A stretch of DNA of 64,000 nucleotides from Mycoplasmoidaceae bacterium (lineage in GTDB: Bacteria; Bacillota_I; Bacilli_A; Mycoplasmatales; Mycoplasmoidaceae): the NCBI GenBank assembly GCA_024427265.1, contig JAKSVP010000001.1, positions 1 through 64,000 on the forward strand, given 5' to 3'. Under the pieces are notes generated by a model that was given only the letters and a program-made list of their open reading frames with translations, did not search any database and was not told the DNA's origin. A program made the position numbers and the translations under genes. Below, piece after piece: positions 32,248 to 42,683 of this stretch (the stretch's first letter is position 1; each line of letters begins with the position of its first letter).

Positions 32248-32814
32248 ATGGCAAAAATTTATAAACCAAAATATGTAAAGAAAATTTTGGTAAGCACAAA
32301 AGAAGTTAAAGCTGGAATTACAAAAGCAGCTAATTGAATTAATAAACATTATGCTCATTGCAAGAAACGTCCAATTCTATTGGGTATTCTAAAAGGTGCT
32401 GTTTCATTCTATGCTGAATTAGTAATGCAACTAAATTTTGACCTACATTTTGATTTCATGACACTTAGTTCATTCCGTGGAAGCATGAAAGCAGTAAGTG
32501 ATCCAAAGATTGTTACTAAGCTTCTAAATGATATTAGAGGGAGAGATGTAATTGTCGTTGAAGATGTTCTTGATACAGCTAAAACGTTGTCCGTATTAAA
32601 GAAGTACTTACTTGGCAAGAAACCACATTCACTTAAGTTTGTAGTTCTGGCTGACAAAGTTGATATGAGAGTTGTTCCTTTTAAAGCAGACTATGTATGC
32701 TTTAGCTTTAAAGGAAGTCCATTCCTAGTTGGCTACGGTCTTGACATTAAAGAAGTTGCTAGAAACTTACCATACATCGCAGAATTTGATAAGAAATACT
32801 TGAATAAACTATAA
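32248..32814 (+). CDS. hpt: Hypoxanthine phosphoribosyltransferase
   Basis: A 188-residue salvage enzyme converting hypoxanthine or guanine with PRPP to IMP or GMP. Visible parts are RPILLGILKGAVSFYAEL, FDFMTLSSFRGS, the PRPP loop VIVVEDVLDTAKTL and the base-binding end VGYGLDIKEVARNLPYI. Its position just before ftsH is the classic Firmicute order (tilS-hpt-ftsH), although tilS is missing here and ispF precedes instead. In the PRPP loop the usual DTG is DTA, a substitution of unknown effect. A TGA(Trp) is read at 32335. Confidence 0.92.
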
Positions 32815-32841
32815 TATATAAGCAAATTAAGGAGGAATCCT

Positions 32842-34992
32842 ATGCAAAAAGAAAAATTACACATAAATGCAGCTAAGATTGATGAACAACAAACTGCTGG
32901 AACTGGAACAAGTCCAGACGACAAAGTTGTTTATCAAAAACAACCTGCAGATCCAGAAACGAAAGCTAAAAGAACAAAATCCATCATTAGATGAATCTTA
33001 GCTTTAACTATCATTGGATTATTTATTTTCTTAATTGTATGAAGTTGTACACCTAAGTATAAAAGTGTAACACCAGTTGATGTTCACACTACTGCTGATG
33101 GAAAACTTGAATTAGAAACTGATTCAACACACGAAGGTGCTGAATATATTATTGATTTAAAAAACTTTGACAATTCTATTGCTTACTATTATCAAAATTT
33201 AGGAACAAATGCAGAAGTTTACTCTGTTCATGCTATTCCTACTAATGTAAATAGAGAAATTGAATTTAAGTTAAAAGTTCAATTAATTGGTGAATCTGAC
33301 CAATATACTATTGGTGGTGTAACAATCGAATCTTCATCAGAAGGTTATGCAACATTTGAAACATGAGCTAAAACTCTTGAATCAAATGCTACTGTTCAAT
33401 CAACAGGGAATAATATTGGTATTGTACTTTTAAACATGTTACCAACAATCATCTTCCTAGTAGTTATTATTTGATACTTTAGTAAAATTTCTAAAATGTC
33501 AGGAATGATGGGACAAGGCGAAGAATCAATCTTTGGTATGGGAAAATCATCAGCTAAGATTGCAAAGAGCAATGTTAAGTTTAGTGATGTTGCTGGTATT
33601 GAAGAAGAAAAGAACGAATTAATTGAAATCGTTGATTACTTAAAGAATCCAGAAAAATATGCAGCTATGGGAGCAAGAACACCTAGAGGTGTAATTCTAT
33701 ATGGCCCTCCAGGAACTGGTAAGACATTATTAGCTAAAGCTGTTGCTGGTGAAGCATCAGTGCCATTCTTCCAAGCATCAGGTTCAAGCTTTGATGATAT
33801 GTTAGTTGGTGTAGGTGCTAAGAGAGTTAGAGACCTATTCATGAGAGCAAAGAAAGCAGCTCCATCAATCATCTTTATTGATGAAATCGATTCTGTTGCT
33901 GGTAAGAGAGGAAGAAACGATATTGCTGGTGGCGGTGGTGGAATCGCTGACCAAACTATTAATCAATTACTTGCTGAAATGGATGGTTTCAACACAAGAA
34001 CTGGTGTCGTAATTATGGCAGCAACAAACCGTCTAGATTCTCTAGATGAAGCAATTTTAAGACCAGGTAGATTTGATAGACACATTCAAGTTAACCTACC
34101 AGACATTAAAGAACGTGAAGCAATCTTAAAGATCCACGCAAGAAACAAAAACTTATCAAGCAAAGTAAGCTTAACTGACGTTGCAAGAAGAACTCCAGGT
34201 TTTAGTGGTGCTCAACTTGAAAACGTATTAAACGAAGCAACTTTACTTGCAGTAAGATTAGGTAAGACTGCAATTGGTATGTCTGAAATTGATGAAGCTA
34301 TTGACCGTGTAATTGCAGGTCCAGCTAAGAAGTCAAGAGTAATTACTGAAGAAGAAAAGAAACAAATTGCTTACCACGAAGCTGGTCATGCATTAGTTGG
34401 TCTTCACACTAAAGGTGGAGATGTAGTTGAAAAGATTACAATTATTCCACGTGGTGTCGCTGCAGGTTATACACTATCTACACCTGAAAAGCAAGAACTT
34501 GCTATTCATAAGAAATCTGATCTATTAGCTATTGTAAGAACTACATTAGGTGGTAGAGCAGCTGAAGAAGTTATTTATGGTAAAGATGCTATTTCCACAG
34601 GTGCAAGTAACGACCTATATAAAGTAACTAACATAGTTAAATCTATGGTAACTCAACTTGGTATGTCAGATGTTGGTATGACTCAATTCATTCCAACTGA
34701 AGGATCAATTCCAGCCTATGCTCCAAAGAGCTTTAGTGAAGCTACAAACCAAAAGATTGATAAAGAAATTGAAGAAATTATTCAAACTGAATATAGAAGA
34801 GCTAAAGACATAATTAAGCACAATGGTAAAGAACTTGATTTAATTGTTGAAACATTGCTATTGTTAGAAACAATTGTTAAGAACCAAATTGACTATATTC
34901 ACAAAGAACTAAAACTACCTCCAGAAGCTATCGAAAAGAAGAAAGCTTTAGAGGAAGAAAAGAAAGAAAAAGCTAAGGCTAAGTCAAAATAA
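32842..34992 (+). CDS. ftsH: ATP-dependent zinc metalloprotease FtsH
   Basis: A 716-residue membrane AAA+ protease that degrades misfolded membrane and regulatory proteins. TM1 is at about 46-66, an outside domain follows, and TM2 is at about 194-213. Walker A GPPGTGKT is near 288, Walker B SIIFIDEID near 345, the SRH (ATNRLDSLDEAILRPGRFD) near 395, and the zinc motif HEAGH near 513. The Lys/Glu-rich C-terminus is typical. The N-terminal cytosolic tail of about 45 residues is longer than in many FtsH proteins. A strong SD, AAGGAGG, lies upstream. A terminator follows. Confidence 0.97.
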
Positions 34993-35000
34993 TAAAAATA

Positions 35001-35025
35001 AGAGTGCTATAGCACTCTTTTTTTA
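35001..35025 (+). terminator. Intrinsic terminator after ftsH
   Basis: Stem AGAGTGCT / AGCACTCT followed by a T-run. Confidence 0.8.
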
Positions 35026-35055
35026 TATAATATGAAAAGACGAAAGGAAAATCAT

Positions 35056-35583
35056 ATGACAAAAAATATTCCTTATAAGTATTATAAGAGTACTCTTTTA
35101 GGTGTATGACTGTTAGCAGTGCTATGCATCATTGCTACATGAATTTGTTTCACAATTCCTAATGCCGCTGCATTGACATTTGGATTAATTGTTGACATTT
35201 TCTTAACACTTGCACTAATCGGATTAGTTGTTTTGTTATTCATCAACGGACGTGACGATTACAAGAAAAGAGGATGAGTGTTTGGTGCACTAACACTTGT
35301 TCACTTCATATTCTTCATCGTTGTAGCTTCAGTAAGAAACGGTTTACTAGATGGTAAGTCTGGTTTGTTTGCACTTCCTGCAATCCACACTGTTATCCTT
35401 GTTGCTATAAGCGCTGTTGGTATTTATTTCTGAATCAGAAATAAATTTACATTCAAATCTTTTGCTCAACAAGATGCTGCAGCAGCTTTTGGCGGAGATA
35501 TTGAAGAAAACAAAGAAAAACCTCTTCAACCAGAAGACACTAAACCAGCAAGAGATGAAAAAACAGGTATCGTTAGTCTATAG
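35056..35583 (+). CDS. Small membrane protein of unknown function, four TM helices
   Basis: A 175-residue protein I do not recognise. Four hydrophobic segments lie at about residues 13-35, 40-63, 74-92 and 102-123, followed by a hydrophilic, charged C-terminal tail (ENKEKPLQPEDTKPARDE), probably cytosolic. SD-like AAAGGA lies before the ATG. It stands alone between two terminators. It could be a membrane anchor or a small regulatory membrane protein. Its TGA(Trp) usage matches its neighbours and there is no sign of transfer. Confidence 0.75.
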
Positions 35584-35601
35584 AAACGATAACTAAAGAA
35601 T

Positions 35602-35628
35602 AAGAGGGTTATACCCTCTTTTTCTTTT
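35602..35628 (+). terminator. Intrinsic terminator after the small membrane protein
   Basis: Stem AAGAGGGT / ACCCTCTT with loop TAT and T-run. A weaker hairpin (TATCGTT / AACGATA, 35568-35591) just upstream contains the TAG stop. Confidence 0.8.
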
Positions 35629-35660
35629 TATAATAAGTAGTCAATAATTAATATATTTTT

Positions 35661-35666
35661 TATAAT
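35661..35666 (+). promoter_or_regulatory. TATAAT box of glyS
   Basis: Consensus -10 nine bases before the glyS ATG with no SD between. Confidence 0.45.
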
Positions 35667-35675
35667 TAAAATATT

Positions 35676-37049
35676 ATGGCAAATAAATTTGATCAAGCAA
35701 CTATTGTTAATTATTTAAAGAACTATGGCTTTGTTTTTGCAAGTAGCGAAATCTATGGTGGATTAGCTAATGCATGAGACTATGGTCCATTAGGTGTCGC
35801 TTTAAAAAACAATATTAAGAGTTTATGATGAAACCACTTTATTACATCTCAACCAAATATGGTTGGATTAGATTCATCTATTATTTTAAACCCATCAGTT
35901 TGAAAAGCTTCAGGACACTTAGCAAACTTTGCTGATCCATTAATTGATTGCAAAGCTTGTCACCAAAGATTTAGAGCCGACAAACTTATTGAAGAAAAAT
36001 ATCCAGATATTAAAATTAATGAAAACACAGACAAGGCTGAATTATTAAAAATAATTAAAGACAAAAAAATTGCTTGCCCTAACTGTGGTAAGTCAGATTG
36101 AACTGACATTAGAAGTTTTAACTTAATGTTTAAAACAAGTCAATCTGTTATCGAAGATAAAGCAAACGAACTTTATCTAAGACCTGAAACAGCTCAAGGT
36201 ATTTTCATTAACTTTGCTAACATTCAAAGAGCGTTAAGACTTAAAGTTCCTTTTGGTGTTGGACAAATTGGTAAAGCTTTCCGTAATGAAATTACGCCAG
36301 GAAACTTTATCTTTAGAACTAGAGAATTTGAACAAATGGAAATTGAATTTTTCAATTATCCTAAAGACGCTCCTGCTAAATTTGAGCAATATATCAAAGA
36401 TATAGAAAACTTCTTATTTAATGTTTTAAAACTTAAAAAAGAAAACATTAGAATGTCAGAACACGATAAAGCTGACTTAAGTCACTATTCTGCAAGGACG
36501 ATTGACTTCCAATATAACTTTCCACATGGTTGAGCAGAACTATGAGGTTTAGCTAATAGAACTGATTTTGATTTATCAAACCATCAAAAACTTTCTGGTG
36601 CAACATTAGGATATCTTGACCCAGATAAGAATGAGAGATTCATTCCTTATGTTATTGAACCATCTGTTGGTGTAGAACGTTTGTTCTATGCAATCATTTG
36701 TGATGCATATAGAGTTGAACCAATCAAAGATGGCGAGACTAGAGAAGTGCTAGGATTACCTTATGCTTTGTGCCCATATAAGGTAGCAGTATTACCTTTA
36801 AGTAATAAACTTAATGACAATGCCAAGAAAGTTTTTGATAAGTTAATTGCTGCTAATGTTCCATCAGTTTATGATGTAACTGGTTCAATCGGTAAGAGAT
36901 ATCGTAGACAAGATGCAATTGGAACATACTATTGTATAACTTATGATTTTGATTCAGAAAAAGATGCTTGTGTAACAATTAGACATCGTGACACAATGAA
37001 ACAAGACAGAATCAAAATTACTGAAATTTTAAATTATTTAAATAAATAG
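35676..37049 (+). CDS. glyS: Glycyl-tRNA synthetase (dimeric, single-subunit type)
   Basis: A 457-residue class II synthetase. Characteristic parts are [20 protein letters not shown], the CxxC pairs of the zinc-like insert ([18 protein letters not shown]), motif 2 ([33 protein letters not shown]) and motif 3 ([12 protein letters not shown]). The C-terminal anticodon domain follows (PYKVAVLPL). This alpha2-type GlyRS is usual in mycoplasmas. It forms an operon with dnaG, 17 bases downstream, the conserved glyS-dnaG arrangement. Confidence 0.97.
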
Positions 37050-37066
37050 TATATAAAGATATACCC

Positions 37067-38977
37067 ATGGCAAGTTTTGTAGAAGAATTATTAGAAAAAG
37101 CTGACATAGTTGATATAGTTGGTAGGTTTGTGTCATTACACAAATCAGGTGCCAACTTTTTTGGACTATGCCCTTTTCACCCTGATCAAAACCCAAGCAT
37201 GTCAGTTAGTCCTAAGAAGAAAATCTTTAGATGCTTTTCCTGCGGAGCAAGCGGGAATGTTATTAACTTTGTTCAAAAGTTTAAAAAGATAAGCTATGGC
37301 GAAGCCATTAGAGAAGTTGCTAAGATGTCTGGTTATTCTGAAGCAGACATCAACAAATTCTTATCTAAACAAAACAAAAACTACTCGCCCGCTAATATGA
37401 AATTATTTGATCTCAACGCGGACGCAAATGATTTATTTAAGACACTTTTATACAATGAAGACAACAAACAATATCTTCAATATTTATACGATCGTAAACT
37501 ATCTGATGATACCATCAGAAAGTTTGAAATAGGTTTTGCTGGAAAAGGAAATGAGAAAAGAATAATCTATGATATTCTTACTGACTCATCAATTCCTCAC
37601 AAGCAAATTTGAAACGAAGATTCACTATTGAAAGCTTCATTAATAAACATTAATGAAAAAACTTCAGAAATTTCTGATTACTTTCATAACCGTATAACTT
37701 TCCCTATCAAAGATAGAAATGGATTCATTGTAGCATTTATTGCTCGTGACATAACTAAAGATACTGAACTCAAATATCTCACATCACGTGAAACAAATTT
37801 GTTTAGCAAGTCAAACACACTTTACAACTTTGATCGTGTAATGTTAGATAGACCAAAAACACTTATAGTGTTAGAAGGCAATATTGACTTAATGTCTTTA
37901 TATGAAGCTGGAATGAATGAAAGCCAATATGGTGCTGTTGCATTGATGGGAACGGCTTTCACACAACAACATAAAAACATGATTCTTAATACACGCTGTA
38001 TAGATAATATAGTTTTGTGGTTCGATAATGATGAAGCCGGAAAAGCTTCAACATTAAAGAATGGTTTACAATTATTAAACCTTCACAAGAACATGATTGT
38101 TGTAAACAATACAACATCATATAAGGATGTAAATGAAATTTTATGTAAAGAAGGGAAACAAAAAGTTTTGGATATCCTTCAATCTCCAAACAACCCTAGA
38201 TTCGTTACATATTACATCACGCACATATTAAAAGATATAACAAACTTAAATTTAGACAGTAAAGTAAAAGATGTGCTGAAGGTTATCAAAACTGAAAATA
38301 ACCCTTCCTACACTGATTCGTACATTAACTTGATATCTTCTATTACTAAACTGGTTCCGAGCGATTTAAGACGCACTTATGACTCAATTAGAGTAGAAGG
38401 TAGTTATGATCAACAACCTCAATCTCGCAAATCGACTAAGGTTGTTTATCCTCCAATTGTTAATAATATGATCAACTCATTCAGACAATTGATTCAACTA
38501 CTGTTAGTAGAACCAAGTGTGGCTGAAGATAGCTATGAAGAATTTGAATACAAATCTCCAGAAAAGATTAAGATTCAAGAATTGCAAGACTACTTCTATA
38601 TTATTAAGGCACTTGCATTAAATAGTTTTGCACCTACAGATTTAATATCTCAAGAAAATAAGTTATTACAATCGTTATATCAAGATAAGAAGATCGGAAG
38701 CGAAGCTTACCAATTTGCTATGAATGCAATTGCAGAGATTCAAGCAAATAGTTCTTACTCTATTGCCATAAGAAGCAATAAACGCAAATGTGTTTCATTA
38801 GTTGAACATATCAATTCATGTTTTAATGAAATTATCTTAAGTCAACTAAGACACGACATTGATCAAGGTGTATATAAAGATGAAGCATTAGTAAATGCTA
38901 AAGCTGAAGTTGAAAAGCTAAGTCAAAAGATTAATAATTATAAGAAACATAAAAAAACAAAATATCATATCGCATAA
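37067..38977 (+). CDS. dnaG: DNA primase
   Basis: A 636-residue primase making RNA primers for replication. The CHC2 zinc finger is at about residues 36-65 (CPFHPDQNPSM, FRCFSCGASGN). The RNA polymerase basic and Toprim regions span about 110-350, with LIVLEGNIDLMSLYEAG, GTAFTQQH and LWFDNDEAG carrying the acidic metal ligands. The C-terminal helicase-binding region is present but divergent. Usual order in Firmicutes and several mycoplasmas is glyS-dnaG-rpoD; rpoD is absent here and the SRP RNA follows instead. Confidence 0.96.
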
Positions 38978-38979
38978 TG

Positions 38980-38985
38980 TATAAT
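38980..38985 (+). promoter_or_regulatory. TATAAT box of the SRP RNA gene
   Basis: Consensus -10 starting three bases after the dnaG stop. The predicted start near 38991 matches the 5' end of the closing helix. Confidence 0.6.
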
Positions 38986-38990
38986 CTTAA

Positions 38991-39071
38991 AGCATCACAA
39001 CGTGTGGTACGAACTGTGTCAGGCTAGAAATAGAGCAGCACTAAGTTAAAGCACGTGTGTGGTGCTTTTTT
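38991..39071 (+). ncRNA. ffs: Signal recognition particle RNA (4.5S/scRNA)
   Basis: About 80 bases with the SRP signature: GGTACGAACTGTGTCAGG, then CTAGAAATAG, then AGCAGCACTAAG. The apical helix 8 is TCAGG / AGCAG around a CTA-GAAA-TAG stem-loop, so the usual GGAA tetraloop is GAAA. The ends pair: AGCATCACA with TGTGGTGCT, plus ACGTG with CACGT. The closing helix followed by a T-run doubles as terminator. There is no Alu domain, as expected in mollicutes. The RNA binds Ffh and directs nascent membrane proteins to the membrane. Confidence 0.93.
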
Positions 39072-39154
39072 GTTTTACATAACTATATGTAAGGACAACA
39101 TTTTCCCAAACCAGGGTATATATAGAATAATATATGGAATTAAAAAACCGGGAC

Positions 39155-39754
39155 CTAAATCTTAGTTTTATTTTTTATTGCATACTTTAAAGTATTTTCA
39201 TCAGCATAGTCTAAAGCAGAGTTAACCGGAAGACCTATAGCTAATTTATATGTAACGCACGCAGGTAATATATCTTTTAATAATTTATTTAGATAGATAT
39301 TTGTTGCTTCACCATTGATTGTTAAGTTGGTTGCAATAATAACTTCTTTGAAACTTTTGACAGCACAGTAGTTCATTAATTTCTTAATGATTTCTGAATT
39401 TATTTTCTTTTTTGCTTTAACATTGATTTCATCATTTAAAACAAAATAGATTCCATTAAAACAACCTGTAGTTTCAATCTTATTTAATTCATCAATTGTA
39501 TTTACAATACAAAGCTTTGAGTTATCACGTTCTGGGTTTGAACAGATAGTACATAAATCATCTAAAGCAAAGTTACCGCATTGCTTACAAAACTTAATGC
39601 TATTCTTAGCATTAGTTATTCTCTTTATAAATTCATCAACATATTGTTGATCTTGATGAATTAAATGATAAGCAATTCTTTCAGCTGCTTTAGATCCTAC
39701 CGAAGGTAGAGATTTAATTGCATCAACTAAAAATTCAAACTCTTTAGGTCTCAT
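39155..39754 (-). CDS. recR: Recombination protein RecR
   Basis: A 199-residue recombination-mediator protein acting with RecO in loading RecA at gaps. The N-terminal HhH is LPSVGSKAAERIAYHL, the zinc finger CKQCGNFALDDLCTIC at about 57-72, and a Toprim domain follows (LCIVNTIDELNKIE, TNLTINGEATNIYL). The C-terminus, TYKLAIGLPVNSALDYAD, is diagnostic. The start overlaps the ybaB stop (TAATG). The only RecR partner visible here is recO at 42684. Confidence 0.96.
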   Translation of the reverse strand: MRPKEFEFLVDAIKSLPSVGSKAAERIAYHLIHQDQQYVDEFIKRITNAKNSIKFCKQCGNFALDDLCTICSNPERDNSKLCIVNTIDELNKIETTGCFNGIYFVLNDEINVKAKKKINSEIIKKLMNYCAVKSFKEVIIATNLTINGEATNIYLNKLLKDILPACVTYKLAIGLPVNSALDYADENTLKYAIKNKTKI

Positions 39755-40059
39755 TAAAATAATCCACCCATGCCACTTGGAATCATTGATTGTTGAATAG
39801 CTTCAGCTTTAGCTGTCACTTGTTCAATTGCAGAGTTAATAGCTTCAGTAACCATTTCTTGTAAAGTGATTGGATCTTCTGGATCAATAAGTGTCTTATT
39901 GATTTCAATAGATTTAATAACACCCTTACCATTAATGGTAACCATTACTGAACCATTTTGATAATCATAAGTAAACTCTTGTTTATAAAGTTCTTCAAGT
40001 TTTCTTTGCATTTCTCTTTGCACTTTTTGTGCTTGAGCCATTATTTGATTCATATTCAT
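39754..40059 (-). CDS. ybaB: YbaB/EbfC family nucleoid-associated protein
   Basis: A 101-residue DNA-binding protein of the YbaB/EbfC family, forming dimeric tweezers-like structures. It starts MNMNQIMAQAQKVQREMQ (coiled N-terminal helix), then VMVTINGKGVIKSIEIN and the C-terminal glycine-rich SGMGGLF. SD AGAGGT lies about 8 bases upstream. The ybaB-recR pair is conserved widely; the usual third member dnaX is not next to it here. Divergent from rsmI over 49 bases. Confidence 0.94.
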   Translation of the reverse strand: MNMNQIMAQAQKVQREMQRKLEELYKQEFTYDYQNGSVMVTINGKGVIKSIEINKTLIDPEDPITLQEMVTEAINSAIEQVTAKAEAIQQSMIPSGMGGLF

Positions 40060-40108
40060 AGTTATTACCTCTAAACGCTTTTAATATTATAAAATAATAT
40101 TAACACTT

Positions 40109-40960
40109 ATGATAGTTAAAGTACCAGAAGCAAAAACTAAGTTACAAATATTGGCTACGCCAATTGGTAATTTAGATGAAATCACATTTAGAGCAATCAA
40201 CGCTCTAAAAGCATGTGAATGTATTTTATGTGAAGATACAAGAGTAACTTCCAAATTATTAGCAAAGCTAAATATTCATGGCAAAGAATTAATTAGCTAT
40301 CAAAAATTTAATGAGAATGATAAAGTTGAACTAGCCTTAAATAAAATAAAAAGTAAAAAAACAATTTTATGTTCTGATGCTGGGTATCCTTGTTTATCAG
40401 ACCCAGGATATGCACTTGTAAACAAGTGCTATGAAAATGGTATAGCAGTTGAAATTTTAAATGGTCCTAGTTCAGTACTACATTCAGTAGTAGTATCAGG
40501 ATTAAATCTAAATAACTTTTATTTTAATGGTTTCTTGCCTGCAAGCAAAAGTCAAAGAATTGAAAAGCTTAAAGAACTTAGTTCTTTAAATGTTCCTGTT
40601 GTGTTCTTTGAATCAGTTCATAGAATTAAACAATCACTAGCAGATATCAAAGATATTTTTAAAGATCCATACTTTGTTGTTTGTCGTGAATTAACAAAGT
40701 TAAATGAAACAATCTATCGTGGAAAATACGATGAGATTATTAATGATATAGTTGATAAAGGAGAATTTGTTGTTATTGTTCAAAAACAAAAACAACAAAA
40801 ACCAAGTTTCTTTTCTAAACAAGATATTATTGATCAAGTCAATATATTAATAAAAGATGGTTTAAGTTTAAAACAGGCAGCAAAGCAAGTTGCAAGAACA
40901 AATGATTTACAAGCATCATTAGTTTACAACACCGTAGTTGAGAGCAAGAAGGTTAAGTAA
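40109..40960 (+). CDS. rsmI: 16S rRNA 2'-O-ribose C1402 methyltransferase RsmI
   Basis: A 283-residue SAM-dependent methyltransferase of the tetrapyrrole-methylase fold. It shows LQILATPIGNLDEITFRA, ILCEDTRVTSKLL, CSDAGYPCLSDPGY, the NGPSSVLHSVVVSGL segment and FFESVHRIKQSL. It methylates C1402 in the 16S decoding centre. The C-terminal small domain (LSLKQAAKQVARTN) is intact. It overlaps ybeY by one base (TAATG), beginning a run of RNA and ribosome genes. Confidence 0.96.
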   Translation: MIVKVPEAKTKLQILATPIGNLDEITFRAINALKACECILCEDTRVTSKLLAKLNIHGKELISYQKFNENDKVELALNKIKSKKTILCSDAGYPCLSDPGYALVNKCYENGIAVEILNGPSSVLHSVVVSGLNLNNFYFNGFLPASKSQRIEKLKELSSLNVPVVFFESVHRIKQSLADIKDIFKDPYFVVCRELTKLNETIYRGKYDEIINDIVDKGEFVVIVQKQKQQKPSFFSKQDIIDQVNILIKDGLSLKQAAKQVARTNDLQASLVYNTVVESKKVK

Positions 40961-41385
40961 TGATTAGATATAGACTTTATGGACAAATGCCTGTAGCAGG
41001 CGTAAAAAAGGCCTTTGATGCAATCTGTGTTAGCACATTCAAGCAACTTAAGCTTTGCGAAAATGTAGTTTTTGATATTAGTATTGTTTCGTCTAAGCAA
41101 ATAAAGAATATTAATAATAAATATAGAAAAATAAATAAAGTAACAGATGTTATTAGCTTTGCTAATAGAGACGACAAATCAGTTATCGTTCCTTTATTAG
41201 GTGAAATCTTTATTTGTTTAGATCAAGCAAAGAAACAAGCTGAAGCTTATGGACATAGTCTTAAACATGAATTAATCTTTTTATTTACACACGGGCTATT
41301 ACATTTATTAGGTTTTGACCACATGACTTCTAAAGACGAGAAAGTCATGATGGACACAACCAAGAAGATAATTAGGAATATATAA
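40960..41385 (+). CDS. ybeY: Endoribonuclease YbeY (16S rRNA maturation)
   Basis: A 141-residue zinc-dependent RNase. The metal site HGLLHLLGFDH near residue 105 is diagnostic, with KVTDVISFANR and LGEIFICLDQA upstream. It acts in 16S 3'-end processing and ribosome quality control. It is the first gene of the conserved ybeY-dgkA-era block. Its TAA stop lies inside the TATAAT box of dgkA. Confidence 0.95.
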   Translation: MIRYRLYGQMPVAGVKKAFDAICVSTFKQLKLCENVVFDISIVSSKQIKNINNKYRKINKVTDVISFANRDDKSVIVPLLGEIFICLDQAKKQAEAYGHSLKHELIFLFTHGLLHLLGFDHMTSKDEKVMMDTTKKIIRNI

Positions 41386-41386
41386 T
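41381..41386 (+). promoter_or_regulatory. TATAAT box overlapping the ybeY stop codon
   Basis: TATAAT ends 7 bases before the dgkA ATG and contains the ybeY stop TAA (41383-41385). It could give a leaderless dgkA-era-recO transcript. Confidence 0.4.
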
Positions 41387-41393
41387 ATATATT

Positions 41394-41801
41394 ATGGAAA
41401 ACGAAAACCTAAAAAAACGTAAAACCAAAGGAGCTTTCTTTAGAAAGTTCTTATATGCCTTTAGAGGTATTGGTTCAAGTTTAAAAGAAGAATCTTCACT
41501 AGTAGTACATTTTATATGTACTGCTGTAGTATTTATCCTTGGTGGTATTTTACATGCAGGTATGCAATATTATGATTGAATCATTCTTGTTGTCTGCATG
41601 ATGGTTTTAATTGCTGGTGAATTAATTAACACTGCAATTGAAAACTTAACGGACATGGTGTCATTTAAATTTAGCTATAATGCTAAAAAGATAAAGGATG
41701 TGGCCGCTGCAACCATGTTAATCCTTTCAATCATGTCAATCATTGTGTGCTTGATGGTTTTAATTAAAGCACTACTTGTAGTGATAGGAGTCATTTTTTA
41801 A
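41394..41801 (+). CDS. dgkA: Diacylglycerol/undecaprenol kinase DgkA
   Basis: A 135-residue membrane kinase with three TM helices. Features are FLYAFRGIGSSLKEESSLVVH near the N-terminus, the catalytic ELINTAIENLTDMV near residue 75, and AKKIKDVAAATM with the metal-binding residues. It phosphorylates diacylglycerol or undecaprenol. Mycoplasmas lack peptidoglycan, so lipid recycling is the likelier task. It sits between ybeY and era as in many Firmicutes. Confidence 0.93.
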
Positions 41802-41803
41802 TA

Positions 41804-42682
41804 ATGAAAAAACAATGTACTGTTGCCATTGTCGGATTACCTAATGCCGGCAAATCCACTTTTTTAAATAAGGTAATGAAACAAAAGGTAGCTATTGTTA
41901 GCTACAAACCTCAAACCACTAGAAATCAAATTAAATCTGTATATGAAGACGACAGAATTAAAATTTGTTTTCTAGACACGCCAGGGTTTCATGAACCTAA
42001 AAACAAACTTGATAGCTTCTTAAATTCGCAAGTAAAACAAAGTTTTAAGAATGCTGACATTGTCTTATTATTGATTGATGCATCTAAAGATGTTGTAGTA
42101 GGAAACAAAATCTTAATTGATGTGATTAATAGTTATAAGGTCAAAGACCTTATGGTTGTCTTTACACACAAAGATTTAGCACGTGATGCAGAAGTAATAG
42201 ATAAACTAAACCTCTATGGTTTAAATGGTATTAAGCACAAAATGTTGATAGATAACAACTCTGTACAAGATGTTAATAATGTTATCTCTTTCATTTATGA
42301 TATTGCTCCACAAGATGGTTACTTTGAACCAAATGATATGTCAGATGATTTCTTGATTAAAGAAATCATAAGAGAGCAGGCACTACACATTTTAAAACAA
42401 GAAGTTCCACATTCTTTAGCAGTATTAGTAGATAGTAAGAACTATGATAAAGAACAAAATTTATTTACAATAAATTGTTCATTAATTGTTGAAAAAGAAA
42501 GTCAAAAACCAATTGTTATTGGTGCTGGTGGCAAAATGATTAAGCTAATTGGAACCAAAGCAAGACAAGAACTTTTAAAGTTCTTTGATTGTAGAATCAT
42601 GCTTAAGCTATTTGTTAAGGTTAAAGAAGATTGAAGAAACGATGAACAAACACTTCAATCATTAGGTTATTTTAAAAAATAA
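41804..42682 (+). CDS. era: GTPase Era
   Basis: A 292-residue GTPase that binds the 16S 3' end during 30S assembly. G1 is GLPNAGKST, the T in PQTTRNQI is G2, and G3 is DTPGF. The G4 position reads FTHKDL instead of the usual NKxD, so guanine recognition may differ. The C-terminal KH domain has IGAGGKMIKLIGTKARQEL and the typical end LKLFVKVKEDWR. A TGA(Trp) at 42632 is read through. recO follows one base after the stop. Confidence 0.95.
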
Positions 42683-42683
42683 T

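Noticed and set aside
39075..39092. Hairpin TTACATA-ACTA-TATGTAA after the SRP RNA
   Set aside because: Perfect but weak, with no T-run on either side. It could help end recR transcription but is not strong enough to call.
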